Positions 16,107 to 24,987 are shown, counted from the stretch's first letter. The stretch is 64,000 nt of DNA from JBGSPQ01 sp041738505 (GCA_041738505.1 JBGSPQ010000028.1:1-64000); one strand, 5' to 3'. A program made the numbers and translations. The notes: generated from the sequence alone by a model not told the origin.

Positions 16107-18293
16107 ATGAAATATACATCTAAATTTTTACTGGCTTTACTGGTTGCTTTTGGTTTAAACGCACAATCGGTTGCCGCTGTCGGATTTGATACGGTGCAAG
16201 CCTATGGAATGGATACTATAGCGGGATACAGCTCGCTTCTTTCAACATCGGTCACTTATCCCGAAAAAGAATTGTTTTTTAATGTGAAAAAGCCCGATGG
16301 ATCCGTACTGACAATTCCGGCCGTCACCAATTCCGAGGGTATAGCCACAATTGATTTATACGATTATCATACAAGAAACGCGGGTAAATATCAGGTTTCG
16401 GCTTATTTAAAAGGTAATGTTTCGGGGGGGTCATCAAGTTATTTTACCGTTCACCCGGACCGTGTTTCGGCTGAAAAATCCGAAGCAAGTGTGCAAAGAA
16501 CAGTTATAAAGTCAGATGGGGAGGATCGTGGGTATATTGCGGTCAGGATTGTGGATCAATATGGCAATCCCTTTGGCGGGCATTTTGTACGTCTGATATC
16601 CAGCAGAAGCGGTGATATTATCATGGCCGCATCTAAAGATGCCATAACAGATGTTAACGGTGAGCTTTCTTTTGCGGTTTCCTCGTCCGAACCCGGGGTT
16701 TCCATTTATTCCGTTGTGGATGCGACAGCGGGAGTGGTGCTTGCGGCGCGTGTGGAAATCGCCTTCCTGGAGGGCGCCAATTATCTGAATGATGCCGGAG
16801 GGCATATAGAATATTTTATTCCCGTCGCATCGGCTCAGGATGCCGGACCTTTGAATAAATTTGGTATATCGGGTATTCCGGAAGTGGTTGAGCCGAATAC
16901 AAATATCAGTTTTACCGTAACGGCACAGGATCAGAACAATCTAACAGTACAAAATTATACCGGAACAATTCATTTTTCGGTGGAGGGTCCCAATAGTCTT
17001 AATGTGACATTACCGGAGGATTATACATTTAAGGCGGATGATCTTGGTGTTCATGAGTTCAGCCTGGGGCTTAAATTTACCGAGGCCGGCAGTTACAAAC
17101 TGGTTGTTACCGATGTTTCAAATACCGCTATTAAAGGGGAACTTAATGTGGCTGTTGGTTCCGGGTCCGATGTTACGACGGGTGGCGGAACAAAGCCGAT
17201 TATTTCATCTCCGGTAGAGGGTACATATAGCCAAAATGTTCAGACAATATCGGGGACGACCCAAGGTCTATCCACTATTAAGATTTTTGATAATGATCAG
17301 GAAATCGGGATGGTACAGTCGGATTCAGCCGGCAAGTTTTCTTTTCAGACCACACCGCTTGATGATGGCAAGCATGAGTTGTATGCGGTTTTGCTGGACT
17401 CTTCCAATGCGGTAGCGGGGACTTCGGATACTATGGAATTTTTTATTGATACCACGGCTCCCGTTGTTGAGGATTTGATTATTGATCCTTCTTCCGGAAT
17501 CAAAGCGGGTGATGTAATAAATCTTACTTTGATTTCCGAAAATAATTTGTCCGATGCCGCGGTGATTTTTAATCTGGATATTTATCAGATGTCGCCGGGT
17601 ACGGGCGCGGAGGGTACATATGTGGCATCCTTTCAGGCTCCCGAGTTGGCCGGAGAATACCCGATTGACGTCTTGTTGATAGATGAGCTTGGCAACGAAG
17701 CCACTTATCAAAATGTGGCCATGCTTTCAATCAGTGAGAATGGTGATGGTTCCGTAACAGAAGAAGATATTCCGACCGAGACGGAAACGGATGTGACGGA
17801 CGGTCAACCGCCATCTCAGGTTTTTGGCGTGATTGCATACGGCAGTGATAAGCGCGTGACTCTGGTTTGGGAGGCCGCGACTGATGACGGATTAATTAAT
17901 AATTATAAAATTTATTACGGTATGGATGCTTTGAACTTATCCAATGTTGTAGAAACAAAAGATGCGGCTACAACCTGGTATGTGTCGGGTTTGGAAAATG
18001 GTAAGGAATACTTTTTCGCGATTTCAGCCGTTGACGACACCGGTGTGGAGAGCCTGTTTACCAGTGAATTGGAAAGTGCCATTCCGTTTACTCTTGAAAT
18101 TCAGACGGCTGTTACCGACAGGCCGACAGACACATTGAGGTCTGCGGAAGAAGAAGCCTACTTAAGGGGAGCGGCCATTGAAAGTCGCGCACCGGACAGA
18201 ATGGTGGATAACGGCCCGGAATTAATATGGTTGTTGGCCGGCACCGGCGTGCTTTCGGGATTTGCAAGAAAGCTTTCACGCAAGAAAAAGTAA
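16107..18293 (+). CDS. exported multi-Ig/FN3 surface protein with C-terminal membrane anchor
   Basis: A 728-residue protein with a signal peptide at 1-24 (hydrophobic core LLALLVAFGLNA). Beta-sandwich modules follow: an Ig-like domain (about 28-115), a Big-1/invasin-like domain (about 120-225, IAVRIVDQYGNPFGGHFVRL), two or three more Ig-like domains (about 245-545) and a fibronectin type III domain (about 565-660, WEAATDDGLINNYKIYYG). It ends in one transmembrane helix (about 705-722) and a basic tail RKLSRKKK. This layout fits a cell-surface adhesin or structural protein anchored in the membrane. It has its own promoter. The binding partner is unknown. Confidence 0.75.
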   Translation: MKYTSKFLLALLVAFGLNAQSVAAVGFDTVQAYGMDTIAGYSSLLSTSVTYPEKELFFNVKKPDGSVLTIPAVTNSEGIATIDLYDYHTRNAGKYQVSAYLKGNVSGGSSSYFTVHPDRVSAEKSEASVQRTVIKSDGEDRGYIAVRIVDQYGNPFGGHFVRLISSRSGDIIMAASKDAITDVNGELSFAVSSSEPGVSIYSVVDATAGVVLAARVEIAFLEGANYLNDAGGHIEYFIPVASAQDAGPLNKFGISGIPEVVEPNTNISFTVTAQDQNNLTVQNYTGTIHFSVEGPNSLNVTLPEDYTFKADDLGVHEFSLGLKFTEAGSYKLVVTDVSNTAIKGELNVAVGSGSDVTTGGGTKPIISSPVEGTYSQNVQTISGTTQGLSTIKIFDNDQEIGMVQSDSAGKFSFQTTPLDDGKHELYAVLLDSSNAVAGTSDTMEFFIDTTAPVVEDLIIDPSSGIKAGDVINLTLISENNLSDAAVIFNLDIYQMSPGTGAEGTYVASFQAPELAGEYPIDVLLIDELGNEATYQNVAMLSISENGDGSVTEEDIPTETETDVTDGQPPSQVFGVIAYGSDKRVTLVWEAATDDGLINNYKIYYGMDALNLSNVVETKDAATTWYVSGLENGKEYFFAISAVDDTGVESLFTSELESAIPFTLEIQTAVTDRPTDTLRSAEEEAYLRGAAIESRAPDRMVDNGPELIWLLAGTGVLSGFARKLSRKKK

Positions 18294-18358
18294 GTCTTAT
18301 TGGTGGATTTTTTTGCTGGCACTGCTATGATTGCCAATGATATTTTTTGGCTATCAAT

Positions 18359-18652
18359 ATGATAATCCAATTTTTGGGAAGGTTTGTGCAGATTTTGTTT
18401 GATTTGATGAGTTTTGCGATACTGGCAAGAGTTATCATGTCATGGTTTGTAATGAGCGGAGGTGGCGAGGGTGGGGGCGGCGGCGGAAGAATGAAAGTTA
18501 TGCTTTATGAGATTACCGAACCGGTATTGAGCGTTTTTAGAAAGATTATTCCGAGGTTGGGTATGATAGATATTTCGCCTTTGATAGCTCTTTTGGCTTT
18601 GGATTTTATTAAAATTGCGATTGTCTCCATTATTTTATCACTGGGATCATAA
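18359..18652 (+). CDS. YggT family membrane protein
   Basis: A 97-residue protein from the ATG at 18359 (an upstream in-frame TTG at 18347 is less likely). Two hydrophobic segments flank a glycine-rich loop, and the pattern LARVIMSWF followed by YEITEPVLSVFRKIIPRLGMIDISPLIALLAL is typical of YggT. YggT proteins are linked to osmotic stress and often lie beside cell-division genes; the molecular role is not settled. The six-glycine insert after the first helix is unusual. The last base of its stop is the first base of the cysS start. Confidence 0.75.
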   Translation: MIIQFLGRFVQILFDLMSFAILARVIMSWFVMSGGGEGGGGGGRMKVMLYEITEPVLSVFRKIIPRLGMIDISPLIALLALDFIKIAIVSIILSLGS

Positions 18653-20046
18653 TGATGAAGGTATACAATACAATGTCGGGTAGAAAGGAGGATTTTAAGC
18701 CGCTTATTGATGGGAAAGTGGGAATGTATCTTTGCGGCCCCACTGTTTATGATTTTGGCCATCTGGGGCATGGCAGGTCGGCTGTCAGTTTTGATGTAAT
18801 TAGGAAGTATCTTATTTATAAGGGATATGATGTTAAGTTTGTAACAAATTATACGGATATTGATGACAGGATGATTACAAGAGCGGAATTGATGAAGATT
18901 TCCGTGAAGGAACTGTCTGAGAAAATCATACCCGAATATGAACATGACTATGGTGCTTTGGGGGTTAGGAAGGGTGATTTTCAACCCAAGGCGACGGAGT
19001 ATATTGATGATATTGTTTTATTGATTAAAAAATTGGAGGAAAACGGGTTTACTTACCCGATTTCCGATGGAATTTATTTTGACGTGATGAAGTTTGAGGA
19101 TTACGGAAAGCTTTCAAAACAGAAACTGGAGGAACTTAGAGGCGGTGCGAGGGTGGAATTAAACACGGAAAAACGTAATCCACAGGACTTTGTGGTATGG
19201 AAGTTTGCCAAGCCCGGGGAACCCAAGTGGGACAGTCCGTGGGGTGAAGGCCGGCCGGGATGGCATATTGAATGCAGTGCCATGAGCTGGAAATTATTGG
19301 GTGAATCTTTTGATATTCACGGAGGCGGCGCGGATTTGATGTTTCCTCACCATGAATGTGAAATCGCACAGAGTGAGGGGGCTTTTGATGTGCCGTTTGT
19401 CAGGTACTGGATGTATAACGGATTTGTGCGAATAGATAATGAAAAAATGTCCAAGTCATTGAATAATTTTTTTACTCTCAGGGATATATTCAAGGAATAT
19501 GATCCGATGGCTGTCAGGTATTTATTTTTGCAGACACATTATCGATCCCCTATTGATTTTTCCAAGAATCAACTTGAGCAGGCTGAAAACAGCCTGGATA
19601 GGATTCATGATTTTATGAGGAGGCTTAAGTCTTTTAAATTATTCGGAGAGGATCATGACGATAATGAGTTTGAACAATTTTTGAGTTCAATTAAGACAAG
19701 TTTTGAAGCCGGGATGGATGACGATTTTGAAACTCCTAAAGCTTTGGCTGCCTGTTTTGATTTAGTCAAAGAGCTTAATAAACGGATGGATTCCGGAGAT
19801 TTATCAGATAGATCAAAGAAAAAGGCTCTGGTTTTAATTGCGTCTTTTGATTCGGTTCTTGGTATTTTTGTTAAGCCGGAAGTTGAAGCTGTGGATGAAG
19901 AGATTGACGAGTTAATGAAAGAGCGTGAAACCGCCAGGGGTAATAAGGATTTTAAGAGGTCGGATGAAATTAGGGACATTTTAATGAGCCGGGGTATCGT
20001 GCTGGAGGATACCCCCGAAGGTACGGTATGGAAAAGACGTTCCTAG
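18652..20046 (+). CDS. cysS: cysteinyl-tRNA synthetase
   Basis: A 464-residue class I synthetase that charges tRNA-Cys. Visible are LCGPTVYDFGHLGHGR with the HIGH equivalent HLGH (37-40), the zinc-binding region GWHIECSAMSW and FPHHECEIAQSE, and EKMSKSLNN with KMSKS at 265-269. The C-terminal DALR/anticodon region ends with RSDEIRDILMSRGIVLEDTPEGTVW, usual for CysRS. Length is normal. The start overlaps the YggT stop by one base, and the last four bases overlap the opposing small gene. Confidence 0.97.
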   Translation: MMKVYNTMSGRKEDFKPLIDGKVGMYLCGPTVYDFGHLGHGRSAVSFDVIRKYLIYKGYDVKFVTNYTDIDDRMITRAELMKISVKELSEKIIPEYEHDYGALGVRKGDFQPKATEYIDDIVLLIKKLEENGFTYPISDGIYFDVMKFEDYGKLSKQKLEELRGGARVELNTEKRNPQDFVVWKFAKPGEPKWDSPWGEGRPGWHIECSAMSWKLLGESFDIHGGGADLMFPHHECEIAQSEGAFDVPFVRYWMYNGFVRIDNEKMSKSLNNFFTLRDIFKEYDPMAVRYLFLQTHYRSPIDFSKNQLEQAENSLDRIHDFMRRLKSFKLFGEDHDDNEFEQFLSSIKTSFEAGMDDDFETPKALAACFDLVKELNKRMDSGDLSDRSKKKALVLIASFDSVLGIFVKPEVEAVDEEIDELMKERETARGNKDFKRSDEIRDILMSRGIVLEDTPEGTVWKRRS

Positions 20047-20453
20047 AAAAAGTCCGCTTTTTGTACGGTAAAGAGCGCTTTTAGCTGACGTCTTTCTTCG
20101 GCGATTATGGAGGATGGTTTCTTATTTTCCCATTTTTCGTCAGCCCGAGTGGCGGCGGATTTTAAGTATTGGATTTTTCTGTATTTTCCCAGTGAATCAG
20201 ACATCCATCTGTCTATGATTCCCGCGAGTTGGACGGCGGGTATGTAGTTGTTGGCATTGTTGTCCGGTAGGTCTTTCATTGCTCTTACGTATGCTGTTTC
20301 AAGATAGGCGGCTCTTTTGGAGGGATGCATTTGGGCAAGTTGCTGTTCCAGACGGTCCGCATTGGGATGGTTAACGGTGTTGTTATTATTTAGATTTGCC
20401 GAAGGGATTAGACTTTCCGGTGATCTTTCCGTTTTGAATTCAAGATGATGCAT
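20043..20453 (-). CDS. small protein of unknown function
   Basis: A 136-residue soluble, largely helical protein that I do not recognise. The first 35 residues are polar and Asn-rich, and the rest is charged (PSKRAAYLETAYVRAMKDL and WENKKPSSIIAEERRQLKAL) with no membrane segment, cysteine pair or known motif. It is convergent with cysS, sharing four bases, and its start lies 43 bases downstream of the murC stop on the same strand. Cotranscription with murC is likely. The open frame is longer than expected by chance and does not mirror another gene, which supports it being real. Confidence 0.5.
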   Translation of the reverse strand: MHHLEFKTERSPESLIPSANLNNNNTVNHPNADRLEQQLAQMHPSKRAAYLETAYVRAMKDLPDNNANNYIPAVQLAGIIDRWMSDSLGKYRKIQYLKSAATRADEKWENKKPSSIIAEERRQLKALFTVQKADFF

Positions 20454-20496
20454 GGATAGAGTTGGTATGTTTTAGTGTGCGTAGATAATACTATAT

Positions 20497-21870
20497 TTAC
20501 TGTTTTGTCAATAATTGTTTTGCAATCTTGTCCACGTCTCCCGCACCCATAATGATTAAAACATCATAATTCCCGAGGATTGAGACAGTTTTTTTATAGG
20601 TTTCGTTGATATTCCCTCCGTATTGTACTTTTTTGTTGTTCGCTTCTATTAATTTTACCAGTTTTTCGGAATCAATTTTGCTTATGTCGTCTTTACTGTC
20701 ACGGGTCATGAATATATCCGAAATGATTGTCATGTCCGCCTGATTGAATGCCGTTGCAAAGCCACTTTTTAACTTGTATGTCCTGCTGTATTGATGTGGC
20801 TGGAATACGGCCAAAATTTTTGTTTCTTCTCCAAATTTTTCCCGCGCGGCAAGAAGTGTCGCTTTTATTTCCGTGGGATGGTGGGCATAGTCGCTATAAA
20901 TCATGGTGCCCTCTCTTTCCCCCATGAATTCAAATCTTCTGGCCGCTCCGCTGAAATTGTTTACCGCTTCCAAAGACGCTTCCGAGTCTATACCAATTGA
21001 AATTGATAGGGCGATCGAGGCTAATGCGTTGAAAATATTATGTTTCCCCGGGATCTTCATATCCAGTTTTCCAATCGTTTTCCCTTGATGAATAATTTGA
21101 TCGGCCTTTACATGAAAGTCCCCGGATTGGCCTCCAAATGTCACAATTTGTAAATCCGGCCTTTCTTTTTTTATTTTTTCAACCAATATTACCGTGTTTT
21201 TATCTTCGTTATTGGCTATAAGTAGACCTTTTTGGGGCAGTTTTAAAATAAATTCATTAAAGGCGGAGATGTAATCCTCATTGTCTTTATAATAATCCAG
21301 ATGGTCGGCTTCAATATTGTTAAGAATTATTGCGTCGGGATGGTAATTTAGAAAATTTCTGCAGTATTCACAGGCCTCTATAATAAGCCATTCACCTTTT
21401 CCAAGCCGGTGATTTTCATTTTCCAGTTCTTTGATATGAGAACCCACCAAAACGGAAGGATCTTTGCCGGCGCTAATCAATATTGTTGAAACCAGTGAGG
21501 TTACAGTGGTTTTGCCGTGTGTTCCGCAAACCGCCACAGTGTTTTTTTCTTTAGTCAGCTCCCCCACCGCCTGCGGGTATGACAACTGGGGGATATCAAG
21601 TTGCTTTGCTTTTATTCGTTCGGGATTATTTTCTTTAACGGCAGGTGAATATATTAATAAATCCGTGTTGTCCGGCGGGTTTTGTCCGTTATGTCCAACC
21701 TGAACGGGTATTCCCATCAATCGGAGTTTTTCGGTTGTTGGTGATAGATTTGAGTCGGAACCCGAAACATTTTTTCCGGATTTTTTAAGTATGGCGGCAA
21801 GCGCGCTGACTCCGGATCCTCCGATTCCGACGCAATAAATATTTTTGCTTTTTTCCAGTGTTTTTGACAT
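20497..21870 (-). CDS. murC: UDP-N-acetylmuramate--L-alanine ligase
   Basis: A 457-residue Mur ligase that adds L-alanine to UDP-MurNAc in peptidoglycan synthesis. The N-terminal Rossmann domain has IYCVGIGGSGVSALA, the central ATPase has the P-loop VCGTHGKTTVTSLVS, and the C-terminal domain contains DYAHHPTEIKATL and VFQPHQYSRT, which separate MurC from the other Mur ligases. Length is normal. No other mur gene is in the window, but LCP, FtsB-like and wall-binding proteins nearby fit a walled cell. It diverges from the FtsB-like gene. Confidence 0.96.
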   Translation of the reverse strand: MSKTLEKSKNIYCVGIGGSGVSALAAILKKSGKNVSGSDSNLSPTTEKLRLMGIPVQVGHNGQNPPDNTDLLIYSPAVKENNPERIKAKQLDIPQLSYPQAVGELTKEKNTVAVCGTHGKTTVTSLVSTILISAGKDPSVLVGSHIKELENENHRLGKGEWLIIEACEYCRNFLNYHPDAIILNNIEADHLDYYKDNEDYISAFNEFILKLPQKGLLIANNEDKNTVILVEKIKKERPDLQIVTFGGQSGDFHVKADQIIHQGKTIGKLDMKIPGKHNIFNALASIALSISIGIDSEASLEAVNNFSGAARRFEFMGEREGTMIYSDYAHHPTEIKATLLAAREKFGEETKILAVFQPHQYSRTYKLKSGFATAFNQADMTIISDIFMTRDSKDDISKIDSEKLVKLIEANNKKVQYGGNINETYKKTVSILGNYDVLIIMGAGDVDKIAKQLLTKQ

Positions 21871-21943
21871 TTTGTCTTATATTCCGGATTAGAAATCTAT
21901 CTTTTTATAAAAGAAAAATCCATAGGTAAGTAAGGGCGTTTCA

Positions 21944-21972
21944 TTGATTAAATTTCTTGTTCATATTATATT
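21944..21972 (+). promoter_or_regulatory. putative promoter of the FtsB/DivIC-like gene
   Basis: TTGATT (21944-21949) and TATATT (21967-21972) are separated by 17 bases, with about 18 bases from the expected start of transcription to the ATG at 21997. It lies in the 126-base divergent gap with murC. Confidence 0.4.
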
Positions 21973-21996
21973 CGCTATGGTTTTTTATATAAACAA

Positions 21997-22407
21997 ATGT
22001 ACGTCCGTTTTCAACATACATCACATACAACTAAGCTAGTTATAATTGGACTTTTTCTTTTGGTGTCCTTTTTGTTGTACAGTTTAACCGCTTCTGTTTA
22101 TAAGGCTTATCAAATAGAACTTCATATAAAAAATTACGAGAGGGAGAACTCAAAAATTGCGGAAGAAAACAGAAAAAAGAGCGAGGATTATGAATATTAC
22201 AGTTCGGACGCTTATATAGAAAAAATCGCCAAACAGAATCTGGGACTGGTTAATCCCGGGGAGGAAGTGATTATTATTCCCAATGATAAAATTGACGCTT
22301 CGGGCATCGTGGGAGGTGTTAATGCAGAGGATGATACCGTAAACTCTTATTCAGGACTGAGTAATAACCAGAAATGGTGGAAGTTTTTCTTTGACATGGA
22401 GGCATAA
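21997..22407 (+). CDS. FtsB/DivIC-like septum formation initiator
   Basis: A 136-residue single-pass protein with a short cytoplasmic N-terminus, a helix at about 14-36, and a coiled coil at about 40-68 (YQIELHIKNYERENSKIAEEN). The family's IEKIAKQNLGLVNPGEEVIII segment follows at about 75-96. FtsB and DivIC proteins link division proteins at the septum through the coiled coil. The tail is Asp/Asn-rich and ends with a Trp-Trp-Lys-Phe-Phe patch not shared with classical FtsB. A promoter for the downstream tRNAs overlaps its last codons. Confidence 0.75.
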   Translation: MYVRFQHTSHTTKLVIIGLFLLVSFLLYSLTASVYKAYQIELHIKNYERENSKIAEENRKKSEDYEYYSSDAYIEKIAKQNLGLVNPGEEVIIIPNDKIDASGIVGGVNAEDDTVNSYSGLSNNQKWWKFFFDMEA

Positions 22408-22419
22408 AATCAGTATTTT
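22391..22419 (+). promoter_or_regulatory. putative promoter for the tandem CAT tRNA genes
   Basis: A consensus TTGACA (22391-22396), inside the last codons of the FtsB-like gene, is followed after 17 bases by TATTTT (22414-22419). Transcription would start near 22426, 24 bases before the initiator tRNA. Confidence 0.45.
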
Positions 22420-22449
22420 TCTACAGGTCTTCAGGTCTTTTACACGTAT

Positions 22450-22524
22450 CGCGGGGTAGAGCAGAGGCAGCTCGTCGGGCTCATAACCCGGAGGTCGGAG
22501 GTTCGAATCCTCCCCCCGCAACCA
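22450..22524 (+). tRNA. tRNA-fMet (CAT), initiator
   Basis: A 75-base cloverleaf with encoded CCA. The acceptor arms CGCGGGG and CCCCGCA leave an unpaired C1-A72, and the anticodon stem has three consecutive G-C pairs (GGG/CCC) next to the loop CTCATAA. Both are hallmarks of the initiator tRNA. The anticodon CAT is at 22482-22484 and the T arm pairs GGAGG with CCTCC. Confidence 0.95.
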
Positions 22525-22550
22525 ATTAAGATCTTTTTTTAGGCTTATTC

Positions 22551-22627
22551 GGCTGGGTAGCTCAGATGGTTAGAGCGCGGGACTCATAAGCCCGAGGTCG
22601 GCGGTTCGATCCCGCCCCCAGCTACCA
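22551..22627 (+). tRNA. tRNA-Met (CAT), elongator type
   Basis: A 77-base cloverleaf with encoded CCA, acceptor arms GGCTGGG and CCCAGCT (G1-U72 wobble) and anticodon CAT at 22585-22587. The G1-U72 pair resembles Gram-positive elongator tRNA-Met. A tRNA-Ile2, in which the C is modified to lysidine, has the same gene anticodon and remains possible. The anticodon stem has an A-G mismatch (22582 and 22590) next to the loop. It lies 26 bases after the initiator tRNA. Confidence 0.85.
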
Positions 22628-22639
22628 ATAATTCCAATT

Positions 22640-23245
22640 ATGGTTTCAAGGCATAAATTTGCGATGCACTGTGAGGAAGAGTCCGGGGTGTATTTTTTTA
22701 CGCGCGGGATAAAGGAACTTATATTCAGGCCGTTTATGCCATATCTTGCGGAGACCGGCATTAAGCCGGAATCATTGAGTTATCTTGGGGTTCTGGTAAC
22801 GCTGCCTTTTGTTTATTTCTTCGGTTACAACCCCTGGATTGCGTTAATTTTCCTGCTTGGCCAATTCGTTTTTGATATGCTGGATGGTGCTCTGGCCAGA
22901 TATCTCAATAAACAATCGGAAAGGGGCGCTTTTATTGATATGGTATGCGATTATCTTAGTTTTTTTATCGTCTTTTTGACTTTTTGTTACTATGGAATGG
23001 TTGAATATTTTATCGGTACCGTTTTTTTGATTGTTTATATTGTTCTGCAGGCATTTGTCTCTTTTGCGATCATAAAGGGGATTAAGCTTTTTCCGGTTAT
23101 CAGGGCCAAATTGTTGGTATATCTTTTTTTCGTGATTTTTCTTGTCAGCGGATATAATTTCATGAATGAATTTTTGATTGCAATTACAGCTTATACTTTT
23201 GTGACTGATTTTTTCATCTATAGAAAAATCATATGTTCTATATAG
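22640..23245 (+). CDS. CDP-alcohol phosphatidyltransferase family protein
   Basis: A 201-residue integral membrane enzyme with about six helices. It carries a perfect family motif D-x2-DG-x2-AR-x8-G-x3-D-x3-D, with Asp79, Asp82, Gly83, Ala86, Arg87, Gly96, Asp100 and Asp104. These enzymes swap CMP on a CDP-activated lipid for a polar alcohol such as glycerol phosphate, inositol phosphate or serine. The N-terminal helix contains a His-rich start. It overlaps the CDP-archaeol-synthase-like gene by 13 bases, so the pair may make and then use a CDP-lipid. Head group specificity cannot be read. Confidence 0.88.
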   Translation: MVSRHKFAMHCEEESGVYFFTRGIKELIFRPFMPYLAETGIKPESLSYLGVLVTLPFVYFFGYNPWIALIFLLGQFVFDMLDGALARYLNKQSERGAFIDMVCDYLSFFIVFLTFCYYGMVEYFIGTVFLIVYIVLQAFVSFAIIKGIKLFPVIRAKLLVYLFFVIFLVSGYNFMNEFLIAITAYTFVTDFFIYRKIICSI

Positions 23246-23784
23246 TTTTTCAGTCGCTTTTCTTTTTCCTTCCCGCTTACATTTCAAATGCGGTTCCCGT
23301 TTTCTTGGAAAAGATGCACTGGTTTGAATTTTTGAAGGTGCCTGTTGATTTTGGATATAAGTTTAGAGGGAATGATTTGTTCGGTTCCACCAAAACATTC
23401 AGGGGTATTATAGGAGGTACAATCGGCGGTCTTTTGACAATTTATCTGCAATCTTTGATATATAAACATGTTCCGGGTGTGCAGGGATGGTTTTTGCTGC
23501 CTTACGATTTGCCCAACATATTGTGGCTTGGCTTTTTGCTTGGTATAGGGGAAGGTTTGGGTGATTTGATTAAGAGCTTTTTCAAGAGAAGAATGAAACT
23601 TGCGAGTTCCGCTCCGAGTTTTCCTCTGGATCAAATGAGCTTTTTAGGGGCGCTGGGACTTTCGTTATTGTATTTTCTTCCTACTCCTTTCCATATTTTG
23701 TCTATCATAATTATATCACCTCTGGTGCCGTTGATTGCCAATCTTCTGGCATACAGGGTGGGATGGAAAAAAGTCTGGTGGTGA
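23233..23784 (+). CDS. CDP-archaeol synthase (CarS)-like protein
   Basis: A 183-residue polytopic membrane protein with the conserved points of the CarS family: SNAVPV (18-23), FGSTKTFRG (50-58), GDLIKSFFKRR (110-120) and PLDQMSF (131-137). CarS in archaea joins CTP to unsaturated archaetidic acid; the fold is related to bacterial CdsA, which activates phosphatidic acid. Bacterial CarS-like proteins are known from genomes but, as far as I know, are poorly characterised. The coupled CDP-alcohol phosphotransferase upstream argues for CDP-lipid synthesis. Whether the substrate is archaeal-type or diacyl lipid is unknown. Confidence 0.8.
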   Translation: MFYIVFQSLFFFLPAYISNAVPVFLEKMHWFEFLKVPVDFGYKFRGNDLFGSTKTFRGIIGGTIGGLLTIYLQSLIYKHVPGVQGWFLLPYDLPNILWLGFLLGIGEGLGDLIKSFFKRRMKLASSAPSFPLDQMSFLGALGLSLLYFLPTPFHILSIIIISPLVPLIANLLAYRVGWKKVWW

Positions 23785-24987
23785 TTAATTTGAGACGATA
23801 TCTGCGATGTATTCCTTGATTTGCCAATAACTTTCTTCTTTTGGCAGTAGTATGTATTGGCCTTTGGCGTTTGTTGTGGAGTAGAGATAATTTGCGGTGC
23901 TGATTACATTTCCTCCATTTAGTGTGTAGGATTTAAAATTCTGAAGATATCCCAGAGCGTCAAAAAGGCTTATATCGCTTTGGATATCCGTACTGACTTT
24001 GGCATATATTTTGGTTGCTAAATCCATTTTTCCGAGTAAATCCAGCTTTAGCGCTTTCTCTTTTACGGCTGATATTATTTGCTGTTGCCTTAGACTGCGG
24101 TCAAAATCGGATGTTGATTTTCGGCTTCTGGCATATTTTAGCGCGGTTTGTCCGTCCATGTTCTGTATTCCTGCGTTAAAGCTGACAGTTGAGTAGCTAA
24201 AGTCGGGACCGGGGTATTCCATGTCCTGAAGAGGTTTTTCAACATTTATATCAACCCCTTCAAGCATATCGATAAAATCAACAAATGAATCCAGTCCAAA
24301 AAGAACGTGTTTGTCCGGATATATGCCTGTTATTTCATAAACGGCTTTTTTTACCTCATCTATGCCATAGGCGTTATAGAGTTCGTTAATTTTGCGGCCC
24401 TTGTGATAAAGATCGCGGGGAAGGCTGATGAGATGTATTTTTTGGGATTCCGGGTTTGCACTGGCCAGCATAATTGTATCAACCAGATTAGCGTTATGTC
24501 CGAGTATCAATACATCAAGAATGTCGGGATTGATTTCCACAATGTTCATTTCCTTCTTTAAAAGCTCGTTTTTTCGGGACAATTCGTTTATTACCGACTC
24601 TTTTTGCATTATCAAGCTGTTTAAACTTTCCTGCGCCGCATTCAACTCGTTTTGAATGGAACTCCAGTTCATTTCTTTTTCCGCGGTGGCCCTGACAACG
24701 TTATTGTTGAGATTATTGAGTGTGTTTTTTGTTTTCTCCAATTCATTGAACAGTCCGTTTACGGTTCCGATAGACCTGTTCAGATCGGCTTTAACTTCGC
24801 CAACTTCGCTGATAATAGTACTTATTTTGAGATCTTTGTTTCTTAAATCATCCCTGCTGATTTTTATCAGGGCGCCGAAGGCTCCGGAAACCAATATCAG
24901 GCTGATTAGCAGTGCATAGATGGACTGTCTGATATGTTTTAACTGCTTTTTGTCATCGGATTTGTTTTCCGGCTGTGTGTTTTCCAT
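23785..24987 (-). CDS. LytR-CpsA-Psr (LCP) family protein with coiled-coil stalk
   Basis: A 400-residue protein with a short cytoplasmic tail and one transmembrane helix at about 23-43. A long coiled coil follows (about 48-148, for example ELEKTKNTLNNLNNNVV), then an LCP domain at about 155-330. LCP signatures are TIMLASANPESQKIHLISLPRDL, LFGLDSFVDFIDMLEGVDI and QTALKYARSRKSTSDFDRSLRQQQII with the lipid-phosphate-binding arginines. LCP enzymes move glycans from lipid carriers to peptidoglycan or proteins outside the membrane. It follows the VirD4-like gene without a gap, so the two form one transcription unit. The coiled-coil stalk is longer than usual. Confidence 0.85.
   Translation of the reverse strand: MENTQPENKSDDKKQLKHIRQSIYALLISLILVSGAFGALIKISRDDLRNKDLKISTIISEVGEVKADLNRSIGTVNGLFNELEKTKNTLNNLNNNVVRATAEKEMNWSSIQNELNAAQESLNSLIMQKESVINELSRKNELLKKEMNIVEINPDILDVLILGHNANLVDTIMLASANPESQKIHLISLPRDLYHKGRKINELYNAYGIDEVKKAVYEITGIYPDKHVLFGLDSFVDFIDMLEGVDINVEKPLQDMEYPGPDFSYSTVSFNAGIQNMDGQTALKYARSRKSTSDFDRSLRQQQIISAVKEKALKLDLLGKMDLATKIYAKVSTDIQSDISLFDALGYLQNFKSYTLNGGNVISTANYLYSTTNAKGQYILLPKEESYWQIKEYIADIVSN

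Noticed and set aside
18300..18345. TGGCA/TGCCA hairpin after the Ig/FN3 gene as a terminator
   Set aside because: A five-base stem with a 10-base loop; the T stretch comes several bases later, so support is poor.
22570..22761. Minus-strand open frame ending in GSWGRDRTADLGLMSPAL
   Set aside because: This is the antisense of the CAT tRNA genes, a well-known false protein produced by reading through tRNA sequence.
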